A DNA stretch of 5,152 nucleotides from assembly GCA_003164305.1 (NCBI GenBank), contig PLSZ01000207.1, forward strand, positions 1 to 5,152. The letters are read 5' to 3'. Below are positions 1-4,619 of this stretch, in pieces. Under the pieces are notes generated by a model that ran no database searches, was not told the DNA's origin, and worked only from the letters and a program-made list of their open reading frames with translations. The DNA is from Acetobacteraceae bacterium. Its GTDB lineage: Bacteria; Pseudomonadota; Alphaproteobacteria; Acetobacterales; Acetobacteraceae. Positions within the stretch are counted from its first letter, which is position 1, and every line of letters begins with the position of its first letter. The translations under genes were made by a program, and so were the position numbers.

Positions 1-32
1 CCAAACTCGCTCTCACCGGTGTGTTGGTGCTG

Positions 33-55
33 ATGGTCCGGTCAAGCCGGACCAT
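33..55. repeat. Perfect 9-bp inverted repeat, terminator-like hairpin without T-run
   Basis: ATGGTCCGG (33-41) and CCGGACCAT (47-55) are exact reverse complements around a 5-base loop, giving a strong GC-rich stem in RNA from either strand. No run of T follows on either strand, so it is not a canonical intrinsic terminator. It lies 74 bp past the stop of the leftward DUF1127 gene and may end or protect that transcript, or one entering from the left edge. The rest of 1-128 shows no supportable gene. Confidence 0.5.
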
Positions 56-100
56 GACGATGGAGGGAGGGTACCGCATTGCTGCTATTTCAACGCCTAT

Positions 101-125
101 GGGGTTGAACCCCCGGTCGCCGACC
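101..125. repeat. Two adjacent short dyads downstream of the DUF1127 gene
   Basis: GGGGTT-G-AACCCC (101-113) is followed after one base by GGTCG-C-CGACC (115-125), ending three bases before the DUF1127 stop codon. Each is a perfect dyad with a one-base centre, so in RNA only shortened stems could form (for example GGGG and CCCC around TTGAA). There is no T-tract. They may be 3'-end structures or protein-binding palindromes; function is unknown. Confidence 0.35.
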
Positions 126-128
126 AGG

Positions 129-359
129 TCAGCCGCGCCAGAACGGCTTGGCGAGTTCGCGGTCCACCTCCCACCGCGACAGGCGCAGGTCGCGCAGGTC
201 ACGCTCCTCCAGCACCGGGAAGGCGCGGCGCTCCCTGAAGCGGGAACGCCAGAGCCGCAGCGTTTCGGCCAGCGACCAGGTCAGTGAGCCGCGGCGGGCC
301 GCCCGGATCGGTCGGGCAGGCTGACAATTTATCAGCATAGGGTCGGCGGTGGTGGGCAT
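129..359 (-). CDS. DUF1127 family small basic protein
   Basis: A 76-residue arginine-rich protein. The C-terminal two thirds (about 30-76) matches the DUF1127 (YjiS-like) pattern: a Leu/Trp/Arg helix (LRLWRSRFRERR), then LRDLRLSRWEVDRE, ending in the family signature KPFWRG. No signal peptide or membrane segment is seen. The start at 359 is chosen because GGAGG lies six bases upstream; a longer in-frame reading to 419 lacks such a site and adds only non-conserved residues. DUF1127 proteins are common in Alphaproteobacteria; some bind RNA and affect small-RNA turnover or phosphate and carbon metabolism, and in Brucella several are controlled by the LysR regulator VtlR. The divergent LysR gene next door fits that arrangement. 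The exact role here is unknown. Confidence 0.88.
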   Translation of the reverse strand: MPTTADPMLINCQPARPIRAARRGSLTWSLAETLRLWRSRFRERRAFPVLEERDLRDLRLSRWEVDRELAKPFWRG

Positions 360-414
360 CGATTGCCTCCAACAAATGAACGTTGGCGGGAAAGTGGCGA
401 GTTTCCGTGTCCAG

Positions 415-449
415 GACAAACGATGCTTTGTCAGGTTCTACATGACAAA
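415..449. promoter_or_regulatory. Probable LysR-type operator: three alternating GACAAA/TTTGTC half-sites
   Basis: The divergent intergenic region contains GACAAA (415-420), TTTGTCA (427-433) and TGACAAA (443-449). The last two form a perfect 7-bp dyad with a 9-bp spacer centred on 438; the first two form a perfect 6-bp dyad with a 6-bp spacer. LysR proteins usually bind a dyad recognition site plus a nearby activation half-site toward the target promoter, and often repress their own divergent gene. The dyad is centred 33 bp before the regulator start and 79 bp before the DUF1127 start, with the third half-site on the DUF1127 side, which suits activation of DUF1127 and autorepression. Binding by this regulator is inferred. 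Confidence 0.6.
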
Positions 450-470
450 ATTTCATGCTAAACGACCATC

Positions 471-1379
471 ATGCTGCTGCCATCCCTCAACGGTCTGCGC
501 GCCTTCGAAGCCGCCGCCCGCCACATGAGCTTCACCCGCGCGGCGGCCGAGCTGAACGTCACGCAGACCGCGATCAGCCATCAGATCCGCCGCCTGGAAG
601 AACAGCTCGGCATCGTTCTGTTCATTCGCCGCAACCGTGCGTTGGAGTTGACCCGGGAGGCGCTGGACTACCTGCCCTCGATCCGCTCGGCGTTCGAGGA
701 CCTGCACCGGGCCACCGCGCGGCTCCATCGCGCCGAGAACGATGGGCGGCTGACCGTCAGCACCACCGCCTCGCTGGCCACCAAGTGGCTGGTTTCGCGG
801 GTGGCGGCGTTTCAGGATGCCCATCCAGGCATCGAGGTGCGCATCACGACCTCCACCCATCTGGTCGATTTCCGCCGCGAAGAGGTCGACATGGCGGTCC
901 GCTACGGTCACGGCGTCTGGACCGGGCTGCGCGCGCACTGGCTGATGGCCGAGCACATCTTTCCGGTTTGCAGCCCCGCGCTGCTCACCGATGCCAGGCC
1001 GCTGCGCTCGCCGGCGGATTTGGCGAATCACACGTTGTTGCACACCACGGTGTCCCGGGAGGATTGGCAGTTGTGGCTGACCGCCGCCGGTCTGCCGCCA
1101 TCCATCGCGACGCGGCGGGGGATGACGTTCGATCAAGGATTCATGGCGATTCAGGCGGCGATGGAAGGACTTGGCGTCGCCCTCGGCCGGTTCCATTTGG
1201 TGGAGGCGGACATCGCGGCGGGCCGGCTGGTCGCGCCCTTCGACATGGTACTCCCGCAGGAGGCCGGGTATTACGTGGTCACGCCCGAGGCGACCGCCGA
1301 CACGGCGAAAATCGCCCGGTTTCGGGACTGGCTGATCGCTTCGGCGACGCCGGGGGCGCTGGCTTCGCCGTCAGGCTGA
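471..1379 (+). CDS. LysR-type transcriptional regulator, GcvA-like
   Basis: A cytoplasmic DNA-binding regulator of 302 residues, the usual length for the family. Residues about 5-64 form the winged helix-turn-helix: LNGLRAFEAAARHMSFTRAA, then the recognition helix around TQTAISHQIRRLEEQLG and the wing LFIRRNR. This wording is typical of the GcvA/AmpR-like subgroup. Residues about 90-295 form the two-lobed effector-binding domain (LTVSTTASLATKWLV, DMAVRYGHG, GLGVALGR). The start at 471 gives the N-terminus expected for the subgroup, but no clear Shine-Dalgarno precedes it, so weak or leaderless initiation is possible. It is divergent from the DUF1127 gene, its most likely target, by analogy to VtlR of Brucella. 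Its last 9 bases overlap the end of the convergent Hpt gene. The effector is unknown. Confidence 0.92.
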   Translation: MLLPSLNGLRAFEAAARHMSFTRAAAELNVTQTAISHQIRRLEEQLGIVLFIRRNRALELTREALDYLPSIRSAFEDLHRATARLHRAENDGRLTVSTTASLATKWLVSRVAAFQDAHPGIEVRITTSTHLVDFRREEVDMAVRYGHGVWTGLRAHWLMAEHIFPVCSPALLTDARPLRSPADLANHTLLHTTVSREDWQLWLTAAGLPPSIATRRGMTFDQGFMAIQAAMEGLGVALGRFHLVEADIAAGRLVAPFDMVLPQEAGYYVVTPEATADTAKIARFRDWLIASATPGALASPSG

Positions 1380-1769
1380 TCGGGGGCGTGGCGCTGGGGG
1401 GATCGGCACTTCCGCCACCATCAGGGATATCGCGGCCTCCACCCCGGCCATGGCGAGCAGGCAGGCGGAGGCGTCACCGGCTTTCGCCGCCGCGTCCAAC
1501 ACCGACGCGGTCTCGGCCAGCGCACGGGCCCCCATCGATAACGCCACACCGCGCAGCCGATGCGCCGTTCGCGCGAGCGCGGTCAGATCGCCCAGAGCCA
1601 GCGCCTCCGCCAAACGCGCGTGCTCGGTAAGCGCGCTGTCGCGAAACACCGTGAGCAATTCGTCGATCGCCGCCGCGTCGTTGGGGAACCACTCGCCAAG
1701 CACGGAGCGGTCGACAGCCGGGCTTCGGACGGAATCGCCATCCGACGAGGCCGGCGAACAAGTTGTCAT
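1371..1769 (-). CDS. Histidine phosphotransfer (Hpt) domain protein
   Basis: A stand-alone 132-residue Hpt protein, expected to relay phosphate between a hybrid kinase receiver and a response regulator in the cytoplasm. The mostly helical core runs from about 22 to 117. The active-site helix reads TAHRLRGVALSMGARALAET, with His70 as the phosphoacceptor followed by Leu72 and Gly74. The usual HxLKG lysine is an arginine here, a conservative change. The tail after about residue 120 is Pro/Arg-rich. The start at 1769 has AGGAG seven bases upstream. It lies 67 bp downstream of the sigma factor gene on the same strand, so co-transcription is likely, and overlaps the convergent LysR gene by 9 bp. 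An anti-sigma phosphorelay or feeding the nearby response regulator are both possible but unproven. Confidence 0.85.
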   Translation of the reverse strand: MTTCSPASSDGDSVRSPAVDRSVLGEWFPNDAAAIDELLTVFRDSALTEHARLAEALALGDLTALARTAHRLRGVALSMGARALAETASVLDAAAKAGDASACLLAMAGVEAAISLMVAEVPIPPAPRPRSA

Positions 1770-1781
1770 CGTGGAACTCCT

Positions 1782-1809
1782 GGTTCGCCCGGAAATCCGT
1801 CAGCGAACC
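1782..1809 (-). promoter_or_regulatory. Nested hairpin abutting the Hpt ribosome binding site
   Basis: GGTTCGC (1782-1788) and GCGAACC (1803-1809) form a perfect 7-bp stem; inside it CGGA (1790-1793) and TCCG (1796-1799) form a second dyad. On the minus-strand transcript the structure lies between the sigma factor stop and the Hpt start, and its 3' arm ends directly against the AGGAG at 1777-1781. It lacks a following T-run, so it is not an intrinsic terminator. It could tune Hpt translation or mark an mRNA processing point. Confidence 0.5.
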
Positions 1810-1836
1810 GTATCAGGAAAAATGTTCAGGCGGACT

Positions 1837-2841
1837 TCATTCCGCGGCCGCGAGCAATTCAAATGGCTGCTCGGCCGGCGCCTTAAAGACCGGATTGAAG
1901 CGACGACGCTCCGCGGCGCGGCGCGCGCGGATCTGCGAGAGATGCGCGACGACATCGTCGCCGGATGCTTCCGCGTAGCCGGAGGCCGCCAGCGACGCCG
2001 CGATTTTGCGCCGGGCGCTGATCTCAATCTGATGTACCCGGGTTATCGAGACGCCGAAACGCGCCGCGAAATCCTCGAGCGACGGCACCTGATCGTTGTC
2101 GGCCATCGTTCGCGCCAGGAAAACCATGCGTTCCCGGTCGCCCAGTACCTCGGCCGCCAGAACGCGGATCCGCGTCCTCAGCCGGTCGTGGTCCATCCGC
2201 TCGTGAATGTCGTCGGCGGTCGGCGCGGCGTCGTCGGGCAGATCGGTCTGGGTTTCGTCCTCGTCATCCCGGGTGTGCAGGCTCATTCGGGCGCCCTGGA
2301 TCAGACGCAAGCCCTGGGCGACGTCGTCGGCGGTGAGACCCAGACGACGGGCGACACGTGAGTGCAATTCGCTGTCGGTGGGTTCGACGGCTTCCCGTTC
2401 GCAGGCTTTGCGCGCCTCGATCAGCAGGCGAGGGCCGGATTGCGCCAGTTGGCGATGGGCTTTCGACTCCGGCAGCCGGACCGGGCCCGAATTCCGGCGG
2501 ATGTAGTCGGTGATGTACCAGCGGATCCAGACCGACGCGAAGGCCGACAGCCTGGTTTCGAAGCGGGTCGTGTCAAAACGGGTGATGGCGGTGTGCAGAC
2601 CGAGGTGGCCAGCGTGAATGAGGTCGTCATGATCGACGTCGGAACGGCGGTACTTCGCGGCGAGCGCGGTGACGAGCTTGGCATGGCTCATCCACAGTTC
2701 GGTCAGCGCCGCGCGGCTCTCGGCGGGGTTGGTGGATGTTTTCACCCGGATGAGCAACTCGCGCTCGCGGGCTTCATCCAAATTCGGTGACTCGAATGCG
2801 CGCGATGCCGTCCCGCGGGACGCCGTCAAATCGCTCTTCAT
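1837..2841 (-). CDS. RpoH-like sigma-70 family RNA polymerase sigma factor
   Basis: A 334-residue group 3-type sigma factor. Region 2 spans about 45-125: DDLIHAGHLGLHTAITRFD (2.2) and the promoter-melting and -10 segment LSAFASVWIRWYITDYIRRN (98-117). Region 3 is about 150-190, and region 4 about 222-285, with the helix-turn-helix SLEDFAARFGVSITRVHQIE. The order and spacing resemble RpoH, but the RpoH box (QRKLFFNLR in E. coli) is replaced by HRQLAQSGPRL near 129-139. A basic C-terminal extension (about 286-334, RARRAAERRR) goes beyond region 4. The ATG at 2841 is preferred because GGGGAG stands four bases upstream; an in-frame TTG at 2862 would add seven residues. TASR is tandemly repeated near the N-terminus over a 12-bp palindrome (2810-2821). 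Probable promoter of an operon with the Hpt gene lies in 2863-3050. Confidence 0.88.
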   Translation of the reverse strand: MKSDLTASRGTASRAFESPNLDEARERELLIRVKTSTNPAESRAALTELWMSHAKLVTALAAKYRRSDVDHDDLIHAGHLGLHTAITRFDTTRFETRLSAFASVWIRWYITDYIRRNSGPVRLPESKAHRQLAQSGPRLLIEARKACEREAVEPTDSELHSRVARRLGLTADDVAQGLRLIQGARMSLHTRDDEDETQTDLPDDAAPTADDIHERMDHDRLRTRIRVLAAEVLGDRERMVFLARTMADNDQVPSLEDFAARFGVSITRVHQIEISARRKIAASLAASGYAEASGDDVVAHLSQIRARRAAERRRFNPVFKAPAEQPFELLAAAE

Positions 2842-2864
2842 GTAGCTCCCCAAGGACCCCAATC

Positions 2865-2942
2865 ATGCTCCGGCTCTTGTCCGGAATTCTGCTCGTCCCA
2901 ATTTTAACGGCTTGCGCGAATCAGTTTTGGTCCGTGAAATGA
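2865..2942 (+). CDS. Candidate 25-residue lipoprotein peptide
   Basis: ATG at 2865 opens 25 codons ending in TGA. AAGGA lies eight bases upstream, a good Shine-Dalgarno. The peptide starts MLRLLSGILLVPILTAC: one basic residue, a hydrophobic stretch, then the lipobox LTAC with Cys17, followed by only eight residues (ANQFWSVK). Signal peptidase II processing would leave a nine-residue lipidated peptide, reminiscent in size class of entericidin-like or lysis-type lipopeptides, but I do not recognise a family. Against it: its start is only 23 bp from the divergent sigma factor start, so its promoter would have to lie inside the sigma coding region, and an ORF this short can arise by chance. It is too short to be called on coding statistics. 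Confidence 0.35.
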   Translation: MLRLLSGILLVPILTACANQFWSVK

Positions 2943-3017
2943 TGCCAAGGCGAGGACCGTCCGTGGTTCGTGCCGTCGCGTCGTTCTGGTTTTTGAGGCG
3001 TTGTCCGTCAGTAGCCT

Positions 3018-3033
3018 GTTAACGCCTCGTTAA
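3018..3033 (-). promoter_or_regulatory. CtrA-type binding box TTAA-N7-TTAAC
   Basis: On the minus strand the sequence is TTAACGAGGCGTTAAC, an exact match to the full CtrA consensus TTAA-N7-TTAAC known from Caulobacter and other Alphaproteobacteria. The plus strand also reads TTAA-N7-TTAA. It lies about 180 bp before the sigma factor start in that gene's orientation and about 395 bp before the response regulator start. A GANTC site, the CcrM methylation motif, follows at 3041-3045. CtrA control is inferred from the motif; no ctrA gene is in the window. Confidence 0.55.
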
Positions 3034-3046
3034 TCATCGTGAGTCA

Positions 3047-3111
3047 GCGTATCGTAATGATGGCGTACGCGTATCGTTTGTATCGTCGCATGCGGAATCG
3101 ACGGGGTATCG
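3047..3111. repeat. Cluster of four GTATCG direct repeats
   Basis: GTATCG starts at 3049, 3071, 3080 and 3106. The 9-mer GCGTATCGT occurs twice exactly (3047-3055 and 3069-3077), 22 bp apart, about two helical turns. The palindrome GCGTACGC lies at 3063-3070. OmpR/PhoB-type regulators bind direct repeats, so a target for the nearby response regulator is possible, though its spacing here (22, 9, 26) is irregular. Confidence 0.45.
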
Positions 3112-3121
3112 CTGACGGGGA

Positions 3122-3162
3122 GGCTGAGAACGAGGCTTGGGTTTCCATTCGAGAACTCAGCC
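3122..3162. repeat. Inverted repeat GGCTGAG / CTCAGCC with 27-base loop
   Basis: GGCTGAG (3122-3128) and CTCAGCC (3156-3162) are exact reverse complements. GAGAAC is also directly repeated at 3126-3131 and 3151-3156, 25 bp apart. It could be a stem in a leader RNA of the response regulator gene or a small RNA; no known riboswitch pattern was recognised. Confidence 0.3.
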
Positions 3163-3275
3163 GAGGAATAAGGGGTGGGACCCGGGCTGGTCCTGAATAT
3201 TGCCCAATTCTCGGATTTTTGTTCTGGTGTCGCTGAAAGGCGATGCGGGTACTGAAGGCCGAAGGAAAATAAGAG

Positions 3276-3298
3276 AGTTGCGTGGCAGCTCTGCAACT
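3276..3298. repeat. Dyad AGTTGC-N11-GCAACT
   Basis: Six-base arms at 3276-3281 and 3293-3298 are exact reverse complements over an 11-bp spacer, so the arm centres are 17 bp apart. The layout suits a dimeric DNA-binding protein or a weak RNA hairpin. No T-run follows on either strand. Confidence 0.3.
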
Positions 3299-3357
3299 AT
3301 AAGTCTGGGTTCGGGGGCTTCGTAAGCGTGTTACTAAAGGTCAATTGGTTGCGAACA

Positions 3358-3375
3358 CACGCGCCAAGGCGCGTG
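3358..3375. promoter_or_regulatory. 18-bp near-continuous palindrome upstream of the response regulator
   Basis: CACGCGCCAAGGCGCGTG has perfect 8-bp arms around AA and ends 53 bp before the response regulator start, a common place for an operator. A second palindrome, GGTTAACC, lies at 3402-3409 and contains a CtrA-like half-site. A weak promoter TTGCGT (3381) with TTAACC (3404) at 17-bp spacing lies between them; this promoter guess is low confidence. Confidence 0.45.
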
Positions 3376-3428
3376 ATCGCTTGCGTATACCCATGCGCTC
3401 CGGTTAACCATTCCGGGAGAGGAGACCA

Positions 3429-4148
3429 TTGACCGGGATGTTGGGGTTCCCGCGAATTATCGTGGTTGAGGATGAGGTCGCGCAGCGGCAATTGCTGGTG
3501 CAGTACCTCAGCCGTCAGGCCATGCGCGTGACCGGGGTCGCCGATGGCCAGGCATTGCGCCGGGAAATCAAGCGCGACGTGCCCTCCCTCGTGCTGCTCG
3601 ATATCGGCCTGCCGGGGGAGGATGGGTTCAGCCTGATCCGCTATCTGCGGGAGGCTTGTCCCGCGACGGGGGTGATCATGGTGTCGGCGTCCAGCGACAC
3701 GATCGACCGGGTCGCGGGCCTGGAGGCTGGGGCGGACGACTATATCGCCAAGCCGTTCGAGCCCAGGGAATTGCTGGCGAGGGTGAAGAGTGTGTTGCGG
3801 CGGGCGGCTTCAGTCGCCAACGGGGAGTCCTCCGGGCCTCGGGTCGCCATGGGGCGGCGGGTGCTGGATCTGGAGCGCCGGCTGCTGCTGGACACCGACG
3901 GGATGGAGGAACGGCTGGCGCCCGGCGAGTTCAACCTGTTGAAGCTGTTCGTGGAGAACCCCAATCGCCCGCTGGCGCGCGACTGGCTGCTGGAAGTCAC
4001 CAGCCATCGCGAGGCGGAGGCGTTCGACCGCGCCATCGACCTGCGCATCACACGGCTGCGGCGGAAGATCGAACGCGATCCGGCGCATCCCGAGGCGATC
4101 CGCACGGTGCGTGGCGTCGGCTATATGTTCACTCCGAAAGGGGCGTGA
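3429..4148 (+). CDS. OmpR/PhoB-family response regulator transcription factor
   Basis: A 239-residue two-component regulator. The receiver domain (about 9-125) shows the acidic pair Glu14/Asp15, phosphoacceptor Asp58 in LVLLDIGLPGEDG, Ser86 and Lys108 in DDYIAKPFEP, so it should be phosphorylatable. The winged-helix DNA-binding domain (about 138-236) has LAPGEFNLLKLFVENPNRPL, the recognition helix around DRAIDLRITRLRRKIE, and the closing IRTVRGVGYMF. The start is a TTG at 3429, favoured by the GGGAGAGGAG purine tract just upstream; an ATG at 3438 would give 236 residues and cannot be excluded. No histidine kinase is adjacent. The closest signalling partner in the window is the Hpt protein, in the divergent sigma operon across the long intergenic region. 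The gene ends 33 bp from the convergent DUF35 gene. Confidence 0.93.
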   Translation: MTGMLGFPRIIVVEDEVAQRQLLVQYLSRQAMRVTGVADGQALRREIKRDVPSLVLLDIGLPGEDGFSLIRYLREACPATGVIMVSASSDTIDRVAGLEAGADDYIAKPFEPRELLARVKSVLRRAASVANGESSGPRVAMGRRVLDLERRLLLDTDGMEERLAPGEFNLLKLFVENPNRPLARDWLLEVTSHREAEAFDRAIDLRITRLRRKIERDPAHPEAIRTVRGVGYMFTPKGA

Positions 4149-4174
4149 CGGGCGGGGCGTGCCAATGGGGCGTG
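4140..4174 (+). repeat. Three copies of GGGGCGTG at the response regulator 3' end
   Basis: GGGGCGTG occurs at 4140-4147, 4154-4161 and 4167-4174, spaced 14 and 13 bp; the first spans the last codons and stop of the response regulator. The dyad CGGTC-A-GACCG (4179-4189) follows, over the stop codon of the convergent DUF35 gene. No hairpin with T-run was found in this convergent junction. Confidence 0.4.
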
Positions 4175-4181
4175 AGGTCGG

Positions 4182-4619
4182 TCAGACCGTCCGCCACTGC
4201 ACCAGCGTGAACGGCGGATCGGCGCTGTCGTGGGCTTCGAACACCGCCTCCACCTCGGCGCCGATGGTCACGGTCTGTCCGGGGTCGCCCAACAGGTTGC
4301 CGAGCATGCGGATGTTGCCGTGGTCCGGCAGTTCCACCAGAACCGCGATGTACGGGCCGTGGCCGTTGAGCGCCGGGTGCACCGGATGATGCGGGCGTTG
4401 ATAGGAGTAGATCCGGCCTTTGCCGACGATTTCCCGCCAGGACAGGCTGAAGGAATGGCAGCGATGGCAGATCCATTCCGGGCCCCATTGCCAGGCGCCG
4501 CAGCCGTCGCACTTCTGGATGCGCAGCATCCCATGGCGCGTGCCTTCCCAGTATGGGGCGGCGAGGCCGTCCGGTCCGGAGGTCGGGATCGGGAGGCCGT
4601 TCGGAAGATAGGTGCTCAT
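4182..4619 (-). CDS. DUF35 zinc-ribbon / OB-fold protein, thiolase partner
   Basis: A 145-residue protein with the two-part DUF35 layout. After an N-terminal helix segment (PYWEGTRHGMLRIQKC), a rubredoxin-like zinc ribbon has Cys37, Cys40, Cys51 and Cys54 (CxxC-x10-CxxC, with CGAWQWGPEWICHRC). The OB-fold runs from about 57 to 140 (GKGRIYSYQRPHHPVHPAL, YIAVLVELPDHGNIRMLGNL, GAEVEAVFE). Members form complexes with thiolase-fold enzymes and help bind or channel acyl-CoA in beta-oxidation, steroid side-chain cleavage and related pathways. Its ATG overlaps the upstream thiolase stop in ATGA, and GGAGG lies seven bases before it, so coupled translation and equal production are expected. All four zinc ligands are present. 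The substrate cannot be told from sequence. Confidence 0.93.
   Translation of the reverse strand: MSTYLPNGLPIPTSGPDGLAAPYWEGTRHGMLRIQKCDGCGAWQWGPEWICHRCHSFSLSWREIVGKGRIYSYQRPHHPVHPALNGHGPYIAVLVELPDHGNIRMLGNLLGDPGQTVTIGAEVEAVFEAHDSADPPFTLVQWRTV

Larger units (their letters stand above)
2943..3428. other. Long intergenic region with regulatory motifs and inverted repeats
   Basis: This stretch of nearly 490 bp is richer in A and T than the flanking genes and has no convincing protein gene; open frames on both strands (about 3030-3296) lack ribosome binding sites and family resemblance. It holds a CtrA-type box, GTATCG repeats, three GANTC sites within or just beside it (2918, 3041, 3095), inverted repeats at 3122-3162 and 3276-3298, and dyads near the response regulator start. 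It probably carries promoters for the leftward sigma factor and rightward response regulator genes, with long leaders or an unannotated small RNA possible. Confidence 0.6.

Noticed and set aside
95..125. A tRNA T-arm-like stretch read on the minus strand (GGGGGTTCAACCCC)
   Set aside because: The T-stem does not pair properly beyond two bases, and no acceptor, D or anticodon arms can be built around it.
453..1196. A 247-codon open frame on the minus strand opposite the LysR gene
   Set aside because: It is Arg/Gly/Gln-rich shadow translation of a GC-rich gene, resembles no family, and the opposite strand encodes an unmistakable LysR protein.
1773..1801. GGAAC as an EcfG-type stress promoter -35 element
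   Set aside because: No CGTT follows at 16-17 bp, and it points away from the Hpt gene.
1450..2361. A 303-codon plus-strand open frame over the Hpt and sigma genes
   Set aside because: It spans two well-recognised minus-strand genes and the spacer between them, with no domain resemblance.
2939..3022. A 27-codon ORF overlapping the candidate lipoprotein stop by ATGA
   Set aside because: No ribosome binding site of its own, no motif, and overlaps of this sort are frequent by chance.
3225..3250. Short hairpin TCGC-N6-GCGA as an intrinsic terminator
   Set aside because: The stem is only four pairs, and no T-run follows on either strand.
3030..3296. Open frames on both strands in the intergenic region (65 codons plus, 88 codons minus)
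   Set aside because: No Shine-Dalgarno, no recognisable domain, and low-GC codon use unlike the neighbours; the plus frame would begin at GTG right after the CtrA box.
3404..3420. TTAACCAT as a second full CtrA box
   Set aside because: No second TTAA lies seven bases away on either side, so it is at most a half-site.
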